From the NCBI GenBank assembly GCA_945893045.1, contig CAMDEA010000088.1, positions 1 through 34,797 on the forward strand: a stretch of 34,797 bases of DNA, in the 5' to 3' direction. Position numbers and translations under genes: made by a program. The notes below the pieces were generated by a model, which worked only from the letters and a program-made list of their open reading frames with translations, made no database searches and was not told where the DNA came from. The stretch is from Planctomyces sp. SH-PL62. GTDB taxonomy: Bacteria; Planctomycetota; Planctomycetia; Planctomycetales; Planctomycetaceae. Positions 1-8,394 of this stretch are shown here, piece by piece (the first letter of the stretch is position 1; the number at the start of each line of letters is the position of its first letter).

Positions 1-1
1 A

Positions 2-69
2 CTGGGGGGCTGGCCCGTTCCGCTCCGGTTCGCTGGCGCTCACCTACGCGGAACGGGCCAGCCCCCCAG
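2..69. repeat. Palindromic element: perfect 21-bp inverted repeat
   Basis: The arms at 2-22 and 49-69 are exact reverse complements (21 of 21). They flank a 26-base loop at 23-48. The arms contain a run of six G (or six C). The element is in a probable intergenic stretch upstream of the first gene. It could be a strong hairpin or terminator, or one copy of a dispersed palindromic repeat. No ORF explains it. Confidence 0.85.
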
Positions 70-77
70 AACCGCAA

Positions 78-116
78 TGTGACATTTCTAAGTGGGCGAA
101 CCCTGTGACATTTCTA
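78..116 (+). repeat. Short direct repeat, 13 bp, two copies
   Basis: The 13-mer TGTGACATTTCTA occurs at 78-90 and again at 104-116, a period of 26 bases. It directly follows the palindrome at 2-69 and covers the GTG start proposed for the first gene. It might be the end of a mobile element or an operator. Nothing here decides between these. Confidence 0.6.
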
Positions 117-665
117 TCTTGGTCCGACACGGTCATTCAAAATGTCGAAGAGTCGAACATCCTGAATGAAGCACTCATCAACCAGCCGCGCCCGCTCAAT
201 CGACGGCTCTATACGTGGATCGTTTTGGTCGGCTTGGTCGCGGTCATGGGGGCCTGGGTGACCCTCAAGATGGAACACACCGCGGCGGCCAGCCCGCCGT
301 CTCCGTCTGCTCGCACGATGCAGACGGCTCAGGCTCTGCTCAAGGTGAATGCGGATCGGGGCCGTCAATATGGTGAGGCCGCTCAGAGGCTGGCCCGCGA
401 GTTCTGCCAGGAATTATCAACCGGTCGCCCATCGCTTTCCGATAGTTGGCAATGCCTGGACAACCCCGCGATCCAGCCTGCGCTGGAAAGAATGAGCGCG
501 TCGCAGCGTCGCGAATTGGCGAGCCTCATCGAACTTGCCGCCAGTTCCGACGCGCCTCATATTTCCTCGCGCCGCTTGCAACAGATTGGTTTAGTGATTC
601 ACTCCTTGAGAGGCTTGCATCGCGACGTCGTGCTCGAAACGACGGGATCAGGTCATGCGAACTGA
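105..665 (+). CDS. Hypothetical single-pass membrane protein upstream of moxR
   Basis: I do not recognise this family. The frame encodes about 186 residues with one clear hydrophobic segment at about residues 36-53 after a basic stretch (NRRLYTW). A mostly helical, Arg/Gln/Glu-rich soluble tail follows, so the C-terminus is probably outside the membrane. The start is uncertain. The GTG at 105 lies in a direct repeat, and the frame has no stop back to the window edge, so the gene could start later or extend further upstream. It ends 199 bp before the MoxR gene, with a 33-bp palindrome between, so cotranscription is possible but not shown. Genes of unknown function are common next to MoxR/DUF58 operons. 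Confidence 0.55.
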   Translation: MTFLSWSDTVIQNVEESNILNEALINQPRPLNRRLYTWIVLVGLVAVMGAWVTLKMEHTAAASPPSPSARTMQTAQALLKVNADRGRQYGEAAQRLAREFCQELSTGRPSLSDSWQCLDNPAIQPALERMSASQRRELASLIELAASSDAPHISSRRLQQIGLVIHSLRGLHRDVVLETTGSGHAN

Positions 666-699
666 TTGGTTTGCGGTGAACGTGAGGTTAGACCGAATG

Positions 700-780
700 T
701 TTTCATCCGTGGGATCGCCATGCCATCCGTGGGCGAAAGTCGTATCGCCACGGATGGCATGGCGATCCCACGGATGAAAA
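700..780. repeat. Palindromic element: perfect 33-bp inverted repeat
   Basis: The arms at 700-732 and 748-780 are exact reverse complements over 33 bases, with a 15-base loop. Each arm holds the motif CATCCGTGG twice, so the arms also contain internal repeats. The total span is 81 bases. It lies between the hypothetical membrane protein and moxR. It could act as a terminator or processing site, but its length and perfect match fit a dispersed palindromic repeat better. Confidence 0.9.
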
Positions 781-864
781 GGACGTAACCAAACAGATTC
801 CGCAGAATCACAAAAGAATCAGCTCTCGAACGTCTGCCCCTTCACCACATGAGAACCCCGCTTC

Positions 865-1848
865 GTGTCATTCAACAATCTTGATCAACTTGCTCTGCGT
901 GTCGGTGATCTTCGCGAACGAACTCAACGGGCCGTCGAGCAGGTTGTCGTGGGACTCGGCGAGGCGACCGACCAATTGCTGATGGCGCTGATCGCCGGAG
1001 GACATGTGCTGCTCGAAGGGGTTCCTGGAACAGCCAAGACCACGCTCTGCCGTTCGTTCTCGACCGTGTTGGGAATTCACTTCGAGCGCGTGCAGTTCAC
1101 TCCCGATCTGCTTCCCTCCGATGTCACCGGAACGCAGGTCTTGGATCGGCAAACGAGCGACTTCGTTCTGCGAAAGGGGCCGATCTTCTGCCAATTGCTG
1201 CTGGCCGATGAATTGAACCGTGCTCCGGCTCGGACGCAGTCGGCACTGCTGGAAGGGATGCAGGAGCGACAGGTCACCATCGAAGGGAAGACGCTGCCGC
1301 TGCCCGAACCCTTCATGGTGCTGGCGACACAGAATCCCATCGAGCAAGAGGGGGTCTATCGTCTGCCGGAAGCCCAGTTGGATCGGTTTCTGTTCCGCGT
1401 TCAAGTCGGCTATCCCGAACGCGAGCAGGAGATTGACATGCTCACGCTCCACAGCCGCACCGCCGTGAAGCTGGAGCCGGTCACGAGCGCGGCAGAGATC
1501 GTGAGTATTCAGCAGCAGCTCGACACCGTGTTTGGATCGCGCGAGTTGCAGGAATACATCATCGACCTGGCGCGCAAGAGCCGTCAGCATCCCGATCTCG
1601 CACTGGGTGCCAGTCCGCGAGCGGCCATCAACCTGATGAAGGCGGCCCGCGCTCACGCGCTAGTTCAGGGACGAAACTTTCTGACGCACGCGGACATTCA
1701 GTCGGTCTGCCTGCCGGTCCTCTCGCACCGGCTCATCCTCAAACCTGAATCGGAAATGGACGGCCGCACGATCGAAGACGTGGTGAAACAACTCATCAAG
1801 TCCGTCCCTGTTCTGCATGCCGATCCCGTGAAGGGGACAAGCCGATGA
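865..1848 (+). CDS. MoxR-family AAA+ ATPase
   Basis: This is a cytoplasmic AAA+ ATPase of the MoxR group, which is thought to act as a chaperone that assembles or activates protein complexes, often with a DUF58 partner. The Walker A motif GVPGTAKTT is at residues 52-60. Walker B (LLLADE) ends at about D115-E116. A sensor-1-like stretch ATQNPIEQEG follows, and sensor 2 is in the GASPRA segment. The length of 327 aa is normal. The GTG at 865 is chosen because the family begins a short way before the helix leading into Walker A. The stop overlaps the next start by four bases (ATGA), so it is translationally coupled to the DUF58 gene. The specific target complex is unknown. Confidence 0.93.
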   Translation: MSFNNLDQLALRVGDLRERTQRAVEQVVVGLGEATDQLLMALIAGGHVLLEGVPGTAKTTLCRSFSTVLGIHFERVQFTPDLLPSDVTGTQVLDRQTSDFVLRKGPIFCQLLLADELNRAPARTQSALLEGMQERQVTIEGKTLPLPEPFMVLATQNPIEQEGVYRLPEAQLDRFLFRVQVGYPEREQEIDMLTLHSRTAVKLEPVTSAAEIVSIQQQLDTVFGSRELQEYIIDLARKSRQHPDLALGASPRAAINLMKAARAHALVQGRNFLTHADIQSVCLPVLSHRLILKPESEMDGRTIEDVVKQLIKSVPVLHADPVKGTSR

Positions 1849-3671
1849 TGACGGCTCGCGGCCGCTGGATGATCCTGCCTGCCATGATCGGGTTGTTTCT
1901 CGGCGTGTTGCAGAGAACCCCAGAGTTGTCGCTGCTGTCACTGTCGGTCCTGCTGTGGTTGGCGGCCGAGTGGACGCTGTTCTTTTGGCGTGTCCGGGTA
2001 GAACTCCCTCGTCTTCAGATCGAGCGTCTGGTCAACGGCCACTCCGAACCGACCGGGCGCTTGTGGGCCGGTCGAACCGCGACGATCGTCGTGAAGGTGA
2101 CCTTGAAGCCGGGACGCTTCTCTGTAGTTCGGACGCCTACGTCCGAACTCGCGATGCGTCCGGACGTAGGCGTCCGGACTACGGGTCGGACAATTCCGAC
2201 CGGCTGCCTTAGTCCTGTTGTGCTGATCCACGATGTCGTCCCAGAGAACATTGAGGTTCTTTCGAGAAACCACGCCGACCAACGACTCAGCGGCAATCAA
2301 TTCGAGCTGCGGTTTCGCACGAGTGCGGTCACGCTGGAATATCACGTCCGAGTGCTTGCCGCCGGAGAGGTCACGCTTCCGGGAGTTCGGCTCCGCCTGC
2401 AAGACGCGCAGGGATTCTTCCTCGCGGAACGGTTCATCAACCTTCCACAGACGTTTCGCGTGCTGCCGGCCTTCGCCGCGGCGGGCGACGTGCAGCCGCT
2501 CGTCAAACGGGCCAACTCGCTGCCGCAGCACGGCATTCATCGTCTGCAACGATCGGGACTCGGTTCGGAATTGCTCGAACTGCGTGAATACGTGGCGGGT
2601 GATCCTCCAAAAGCGATCGCGTGGAAGGTGTCGGCTCGGCGCGACAAGCTGATGACTCGGCAATACGAATCCGAAGTCCCCGTGCGCATGCAGTTGTTCG
2701 TCGATGGTTCGATGGAGACTCGATTGGGCGGCTTCGGACGCCGGTTGCTCGATCAGATGACCTACGTGGCGGCGAGCGTGGCACGGGTCGCGATCTCGGT
2801 GGGCGATCCGGTCGGCGCGATGTTGTTCGATGAACGGGAGACTCGGCGACTGCCACCTCTCACCGGTGAGCGAGGCTTCTATCGGTTGCTCGATGCACTG
2901 GCGGAGTTCTCGATCAATCCCGTCGCGCCGCCGCCGCCACTGCTCTCGCCGCGAATGATCAGCGCGGCGATGAGCCTGGCGGGCGAGCGGTTTCCGGAAT
3001 TGCTCGATCACCGCGTCAATCAAGTGCCGTTCACGATCAGACCAATACTCCCACGCAGCCGCCGTCGGTTTCGCGAACAGTTCTTACTGGCGGGAGTGCT
3101 GGCGGAGGTCTTTCAATTGTCGGCCGCGCAGCAGGTGCGACTGGTTCACGATTCGTCCTATCTGTCGGAGCACATCCAGCGGTTTCTCGATCAGTCCGGC
3201 GTCGCCTGGATGGAACCCGTCATGGACGACGAGGACCAGCAGGCCGCTCACCACGCGCGAATCGAACTGCTGAGTGACTCGCTGGTGAAAGCGGTCAGTC
3301 ATGCTCGCGACAACGAAGTGTTTGTGGTGCTCGCCAATCTGTTGGAGCACGCTTCCGAGATTCAGCATCTTCTGCCGGCGGTGAAGATGGCCTTGGGACG
3401 GCATCATCGCGTGGCCTTCGTCTGTCCGTCCCCGACATTCCGCCGGCCGACCACCGCTTCGACGATCCACAAGTCGAACTCGATCGACGACCTCATGGCC
3501 GCCGCCGAACAAATCCAGATGCGCGAACACGCTGCGAAACTGCATCGAAAGCTACGCAGGTTGGGAGCCACCGTAACCTGCTCCGGCGAGCAAGAAGCCA
3601 TTCATCTGGTCCTCTCGGAAATGGAAATTGCCCGTTCCGGTCGAGTTGTCGCCGGAGGACTGCGACGATGA
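1845..3671 (+). CDS. DUF58-domain membrane-anchored protein (MoxR partner)
   Basis: DUF58 proteins have a VWA-like fold and usually form a pair with MoxR. The N-terminus has two hydrophobic segments within about the first 45 residues. The hallmark DUF58 segment YVAGDPPKAIAWKVSARR begins at Y249, followed by the VWA-like strand LFVDGS. At 608 aa it is longer than the common 300-450 aa form, because of a long C-terminal region after about residue 400. Residues 94-113 are encoded by an inverted repeat (2124-2182) that sits in frame and adds a low-complexity loop (VVRTPTSELAMRPDVGVR). It overlaps MoxR upstream and the next membrane gene downstream by four bases each, so the operon is tight. The target of the system is unknown. 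Confidence 0.9.
   Translation: MMTARGRWMILPAMIGLFLGVLQRTPELSLLSLSVLLWLAAEWTLFFWRVRVELPRLQIERLVNGHSEPTGRLWAGRTATIVVKVTLKPGRFSVVRTPTSELAMRPDVGVRTTGRTIPTGCLSPVVLIHDVVPENIEVLSRNHADQRLSGNQFELRFRTSAVTLEYHVRVLAAGEVTLPGVRLRLQDAQGFFLAERFINLPQTFRVLPAFAAAGDVQPLVKRANSLPQHGIHRLQRSGLGSELLELREYVAGDPPKAIAWKVSARRDKLMTRQYESEVPVRMQLFVDGSMETRLGGFGRRLLDQMTYVAASVARVAISVGDPVGAMLFDERETRRLPPLTGERGFYRLLDALAEFSINPVAPPPPLLSPRMISAAMSLAGERFPELLDHRVNQVPFTIRPILPRSRRRFREQFLLAGVLAEVFQLSAAQQVRLVHDSSYLSEHIQRFLDQSGVAWMEPVMDDEDQQAAHHARIELLSDSLVKAVSHARDNEVFVVLANLLEHASEIQHLLPAVKMALGRHHRVAFVCPSPTFRRPTTASTIHKSNSIDDLMAAAEQIQMREHAAKLHRKLRRLGATVTCSGEQEAIHLVLSEMEIARSGRVVAGGLRR
2124..2182. repeat. Palindromic element inside the DUF58 gene
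   Basis: The arms at 2124-2145 and 2161-2182 are reverse complements in 21 of 22 positions, with a 15-base loop. The core GGACGCCTACGTCC is also the core of the intergenic palindrome at 27955-28017. The element is read through in frame as about 20 residues between predicted strands of the DUF58 protein. This is the pattern of a mobile palindrome tolerated in a surface loop. Confidence 0.88.
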
Positions 3672-4471
3672 CGCCCAACAACGTCTCGAAGGAAATCGGC
3701 GACCCGCGAAACGCCGCGCAGACGTTTCGCAGCCTTCTGCAACTGGCGATCGCCGGCTTGTTCATCGGAGCGCTTTTGCTCCGAGAGGCCAATCTGCCGT
3801 TCGTCGTCATTGGACTGTGTGTCGTGCTCTTGCTGTGGTTGATCATCAAGACAAACGCAACACCGCTGCTGGTCACATTTCAGTTGATCATGCTCTTTCG
3901 CGAACCAAACCGACGCGGACTGGAAGAGGAATTTGATTCGGCGTTGTACGTCGCCGTGGTGCTCGGATTGCTGATGTTTCTCAGCCGAGATCAATCCCTG
4001 AAAGGACTGATCCGTCGCACGCTGACCGAACTCATCAAGACATTTGCCGGGACTCAGGACAAAGCCCGGAGAACGATTGCCGTCCAGCCAAATCGTCCCC
4101 CGGCAATGCCGACTTCCCATCCGGCAACCGCCTTCTTCCGACAGATCGTGTTGCTGTTGGTGTGCGTGCTGGTGTCGCAGCTCTTGCTGACGATCTTTGG
4201 AATCGTCGGGGGCATCGCGGACGAGATCCCGTCGGTCACTCATGCGGAGAAGCTTTTGAAGCCAGTCCCGCTGCTATTGATCATCACCGTCGTGGCCGTC
4301 ATCGTCACTTCGGAACTGGCTTGGAGACGATTGACGCCCGGTCAATCCTCGATGTATCTCCGCACGACGCAGGTGACGCTGCATTACGCCGACATCCGCA
4401 TGATCGTCAAACGCCGACTGAGTCGTCTCCGCCGCAAACAGCCAGTATCCACAACCGCAGAAAGTGCATGA
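3668..4471 (+). CDS. Multi-pass membrane protein of the MoxR/DUF58 operon
   Basis: The family is not recognised. It has 267 aa with about five hydrophobic segments, at roughly residues 25-41, 43-62, 89-105, 155-182 and 199-216. A cytosolic-looking basic C-terminal tail (RRLSRLRRK) follows. There is no signal peptide or catalytic motif that I can identify. The start overlaps the DUF58 stop by four bases (ATGA), and its end overlaps the next small gene, so it is almost certainly part of the same operon and may be the membrane platform for the MoxR/DUF58 module. Confidence 0.75.
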   Translation: MTPNNVSKEIGDPRNAAQTFRSLLQLAIAGLFIGALLLREANLPFVVIGLCVVLLLWLIIKTNATPLLVTFQLIMLFREPNRRGLEEEFDSALYVAVVLGLLMFLSRDQSLKGLIRRTLTELIKTFAGTQDKARRTIAVQPNRPPAMPTSHPATAFFRQIVLLLVCVLVSQLLLTIFGIVGGIADEIPSVTHAEKLLKPVPLLLIITVVAVIVTSELAWRRLTPGQSSMYLRTTQVTLHYADIRMIVKRRLSRLRRKQPVSTTAESA

Positions 4472-4472
4472 C

Positions 4473-4697
4473 ATGTTCTGGATTCGAGAAATCGCCGGTT
4501 GGGCTTTGGTGATCTTCGCTCTCGTCCTGATTCAAACGGGACTTGGCTACCTGTCGAATCTGGATCGACCCAAAGTCGTGGAAGCCGGAATCGTCATGCT
4601 CGGCGCACTCGGCGTGTTACGAGCCGGCGTCTTCCTCATCCGCATCTCCACCGCTGCCAGAATCTGTCGGGCCGATGATCGCACCCAACAATCATGA
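4473..4697 (+). CDS. Small two-helix membrane protein
   Basis: This is a 74-aa protein if the ATG at 4473 is used; a GTG at 4464 would add three residues and overlap the upstream gene. It has two hydrophobic helices, at about residues 9-25 and 39-57, and a short polar basic tail. A purine-rich stretch (GCAGAAAG) sits about nine bases before the ATG. It is the last gene of the MoxR/DUF58 operon. I do not recognise the family; a helper subunit of the membrane complex is a guess from position only. Confidence 0.6.
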   Translation: MFWIREIAGWALVIFALVLIQTGLGYLSNLDRPKVVEAGIVMLGALGVLRAGVFLIRISTAARICRADDRTQQS

Positions 4698-4785
4698 GTG
4701 TTTTTGAGGCGGAGAACTTGGCGACGACCAACGTTTTGAAACAACTCTTTCGTGGGCTTCCCGTACGGCAGTCTCAAATCCCCGA

Positions 4786-7700
4786 ATGCGGATCATCCCC
4801 ATGATGAAACAACTGCCAACGATTCAATCTCGCGCAGCCTTACTGCTCGCAGCCTTTCTCATTCTGTCAGCGGCTTCGATCCGCATGACACGCGCTGCGG
4901 ACGCTTCAGCGCCCGTTGCGAAGTCAGGCAATCCTCACGTCGTGGCGTTGCATGGAGCCGACACGGCGGAGGCGGAGTTTCGGGTGGGGGCGTCGGGAAA
5001 AATCGCGGTGATGTTCAAGTTCGCCGATGGCCAGGCTCAGACGCTGCTCGGGGCAGTGAAGGCGGATGTCCTGAAACGCTTAGTGGAGAAGGACGGCAAG
5101 AAGATGCCGGAGTCGGTGCCCATGCCGGATGGATGGATTGAGTTCACGGGCGCGGGCTTGAGATTCCAATATCACAGTCGCCCACGTCTCTCGCGCTACA
5201 CGGAGACTCAGCAGGCGGACTTGGCGAAGGTGTGGGACACGGTTCCGGCGGCGTCGCTGTGTTGGGTGCCGCTGGAGGTGCGAGCGGATGCTGCAGGTGC
5301 GGAGTTGTGGCTGGCAGGGCGATACTGCGGGCGAATCGCCAGTCCGAGTCGGCTCGTCGAGGTGAGCTTCAAGCTGGAAGAGGGTGGTGAGGTGCGCGGC
5401 GAGCGGTCATTCACTCGCGCGAACTCCGGCAGGTTCCTGCCGCTGGACGTGAGACGTATCGCACGCCCTGGAGTGATGAAGGCGGCGAGCGTGTCATTGA
5501 AACAAGGTCCACAGCAGGTCAAGGCGGTGCCGATGGTGGTCGCCGACGGCGCGGGCAATGCGGATGTCGGCGAAGCGAAGTTGATGCAGGGGCTGCGTGG
5601 GCTGGAGACCAATGAAAATACCTCGCGCACTGCGTTGGATGGCATGAAAGAGTCGCTGCACTTCTCGGTACCACAGGCGTCTTATCATCGGGCATGGGTG
5701 CTGTGTGCGGTAGAAGCGGACGCGACAAAGGACGCGGTGCTCACCACGCGGCTCACCCGTTTTGGCGTTTGGGGCCGCGGTGGTTCGATGGCAGATACGA
5801 CGCTCACGTTGCCGCGCGGCGACGTGAATCCGGGCAGTGAGAAACCGGGCGATGGCATCGAGCAAGTGGGCAGCGTGGAATACGTCGACGCTGACCAGCG
5901 GAAGATCACCGCACCGCTCTATCTCGTGCGTGTGGATTTGAAGACGGGCGACATCGTTGATCTGCTCGCGGAAACCAATGATCCGAATGCGGCGATGAAG
6001 ATTGGGCCGTATCTCGACTTCGAGTTTCTCGGAAAAATGGACGGGCTGAAGTTGCAGAACGATCGTCGCCGCATGCCGCTGGCGACCTCGACGAGCGCTG
6101 TGCATGTCTTCGGCGTGACCTTGGAGAAATCGCCCGTCGAGCTGCGGCTGAAGCAGTCGCAACCAGGCAACATCTTCCACAATGACGAAATGCCGGAGAC
6201 GACGATCGGCCTGCGGGCGGTGCAGCCGACGAAGTGCGTGCTGCGTTGGGAGATCAGCGATGTGCATGGCAAAAGCCTGGCCATGCACGAGAAGCCGGTC
6301 ACGCTGGAGGCGATCGGCAGCGAATCGGACATCACCCTGCCGTTGGCCATGCCGCAAGTCGGCTGGTATGGCCTGCGCATCAGCGTGAATGACGAACGCG
6401 GCGCACAACTGCTGAGGCATGAAGCCGCGTTTGCGCTCTTGGGCAAGGACACGCGACAGGCGGGCTACGAGTCGCCCTTTGGCACCTGGTGGTTTAATGG
6501 AGTGCATTACACAACCCGCGATCCGGCCATCGCCGGGCCGATGCTGTTCAAGGCGGGCATGAGACGCACGACGTTCAATTGGACCAAGGATTCCGAGGCC
6601 GAGCTTGCGCCGTGGAAAATCTCGCTCAACCAAATCCGGTGGCCCTTCCGGCTCGTGGATCTCAACAACTGGCCAGCCGCCGAGGCCCGCGCCGAGAAAG
6701 AGATCACCGAGTTGTTGCGGCGCTTTCCGCATTGCCAGTACGTCGATCTGTTTCACGAGAGCTACGATCCCCGGACGTATCCGCCGGAGTTGTGGGGCGA
6801 CAAGTATGTCCCGCTGGATGAAGCGCAAGCGAAACGCGACGATGACCTGTTCGAGCTGGGCTTGCGCGGTGGGAAGTTCCTGCGCGCGAAGTTCCCGCAG
6901 CTCAAAATCATCGCGGGGAACTCAGGCGGATCGCTCGGCATGATCGCCGTGATGCTGCGTCGTGGCTTCCCGCGCGAGTTGATTGATTACCTCGGCAGCG
7001 AGACCACCGGGCAATCCTTCGCGCCCGAGAAACTCAATCCGTTCACCAGCGGCGGCATGTGGCTGATGGGCGAGACCGCGCGAGTGTTCGGCTACGACAT
7101 TCCGCTGACCGGCTGTTTCGAGTTTACCTATCGTGCCGAGCGCGATCTCGGCCCGCAGCGGCACGCCGAGTGGTATGCGCGCGACATGATGTTCAGCCTG
7201 GCGCATCGCTTTCCCACGATCTCCCCCGCCGTGATCGAAGACGTGGACAACGCCTACTACGACGCGCTGTGGGGCGGTTGTGGCCTGTGTCAGCGCAGTC
7301 CATTGCACTACCCGAAACCCGCGTATGTCGCGCTCGCCACGCTCACGAAGGTGCTCGACAGCGCGACGCTCGCGCGGCAGTTGGACACCGGATCGTCGAG
7401 CGCCCATGCCCTGGAGTTCGCACGCGGCAGCGAGCACATCTATGCCGTGTGGACAGGGCGCGGCGAGTGCGAGATGCAGGTGGAATTGCCCACGGACGGA
7501 ACGCTCACGCTGATCGATTTCTATGGCGTGCAGCGGCAGGCGGCATCGCATGACAAGCGCCTCGCCATCACCGCATCCACCGCGGTGAGCTACTTCACCA
7601 GTCCCGTGGCGGTGAAAAGCATCACTGCGGGCAAGCGTCGATTTCCGCAGCAACAACCTCCGCCGGGCACGCAAATCGTCGCCCGCATGGACAACGTCGC

Positions 7701-8280
7701 CGACTGGCAGCTTGTGGCCGATGACACCCCAGTGACCACCGGGTTGCGTCGTCCCGGCAAATTCACGCTGCGCCAGCAGAGCGATGCCGAACAGGGCGCA
7801 TGCCTCGAAGTCACGCTGCAAAAGGCAGGCGAGCTGCCTGCCGTCGTGGGCGAATACACCGCGCTGAAATTGAAGCAACCGGCGCTCATCCCCGGGCGAC
7901 CGCACAGCATCGGCCTATGGGTCAAAGGCGATAGCAGTTGGGGGCGGATCATGTGGGAGATCGAAGACGCCCAAGGCGAACGCTTTCGTTCCTCCGGCGG
8001 CTTGGACGGCGGTGACTGGGGCAACTACAGCGCCCTCGACTTCGATGACTGGTGCTTCATGAGTTTCCCGCTCACCAACGATTCGCCGTTCGTCCACATC
8101 GAGCCCGGCCCCGGTGCCAAGCAATGGGAAAGCCAAGGCGACGGCCGCCTCGACTACCCACTGAAGCTCATAGGGATTTACGTCATCACGCATCGCCAAT
8201 CCTTGAACCTCACCAAGATGATGCCGGTGACGCAGCCCCTGCGCTTCAAGAACCTGAGTGTGATGGGAAGTGCCAAGTAA
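4786..8280 (+). CDS. Large secreted TIM-barrel glycosidase-like protein
   Basis: This is a protein of about 1164 aa with an N-terminal signal peptide (hydrophobic residues about 16-31, AA-D cleavage region near 35). The first 500 residues look like beta-sandwich domains. A central region, about 560-860, looks like an (alpha/beta)8 barrel of the clan GH-A type. Two candidate catalytic glutamates are E658 (FHESYDP) and E779 (GCFEFTY), 121 residues apart, a plausible distance for acid/base and nucleophile. The last 200 residues look like a jelly-roll, possibly carbohydrate-binding. The start could be ATG 4786 or 4801. The substrate is unknown and I cannot assign a GH family. It stands alone, 88 bp after the MoxR operon and convergent with the next gene. 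Confidence 0.7.
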   Translation: MRIIPMMKQLPTIQSRAALLLAAFLILSAASIRMTRAADASAPVAKSGNPHVVALHGADTAEAEFRVGASGKIAVMFKFADGQAQTLLGAVKADVLKRLVEKDGKKMPESVPMPDGWIEFTGAGLRFQYHSRPRLSRYTETQQADLAKVWDTVPAASLCWVPLEVRADAAGAELWLAGRYCGRIASPSRLVEVSFKLEEGGEVRGERSFTRANSGRFLPLDVRRIARPGVMKAASVSLKQGPQQVKAVPMVVADGAGNADVGEAKLMQGLRGLETNENTSRTALDGMKESLHFSVPQASYHRAWVLCAVEADATKDAVLTTRLTRFGVWGRGGSMADTTLTLPRGDVNPGSEKPGDGIEQVGSVEYVDADQRKITAPLYLVRVDLKTGDIVDLLAETNDPNAAMKIGPYLDFEFLGKMDGLKLQNDRRRMPLATSTSAVHVFGVTLEKSPVELRLKQSQPGNIFHNDEMPETTIGLRAVQPTKCVLRWEISDVHGKSLAMHEKPVTLEAIGSESDITLPLAMPQVGWYGLRISVNDERGAQLLRHEAAFALLGKDTRQAGYESPFGTWWFNGVHYTTRDPAIAGPMLFKAGMRRTTFNWTKDSEAELAPWKISLNQIRWPFRLVDLNNWPAAEARAEKEITELLRRFPHCQYVDLFHESYDPRTYPPELWGDKYVPLDEAQAKRDDDLFELGLRGGKFLRAKFPQLKIIAGNSGGSLGMIAVMLRRGFPRELIDYLGSETTGQSFAPEKLNPFTSGGMWLMGETARVFGYDIPLTGCFEFTYRAERDLGPQRHAEWYARDMMFSLAHRFPTISPAVIEDVDNAYYDALWGGCGLCQRSPLHYPKPAYVALATLTKVLDSATLARQLDTGSSSAHALEFARGSEHIYAVWTGRGECEMQVELPTDGTLTLIDFYGVQRQAASHDKRLAITASTAVSYFTSPVAVKSITAGKRRFPQQQPPPGTQIVARMDNVADWQLVADDTPVTTGLRRPGKFTLRQQSDAEQGACLEVTLQKAGELPAVVGEYTALKLKQPALIPGRPHSIGLWVKGDSSWGRIMWEIEDAQGERFRSSGGLDGGDWGNYSALDFDDWCFMSFPLTNDSPFVHIEPGPGAKQWESQGDGRLDYPLKLIGIYVITHRQSLNLTKMMPVTQPLRFKNLSVMGSAK

Positions 8281-8394
8281 CCCAATGTTCTTGCCTCCAC
8301 CGGCGCGTTGGGGCGTGATCCGCGATTGACGTCGGAGCCACCAGCCGGTTTCCCATTAACCCTGCCGATCAAAAAACATGGACGCGGCGGTTGG

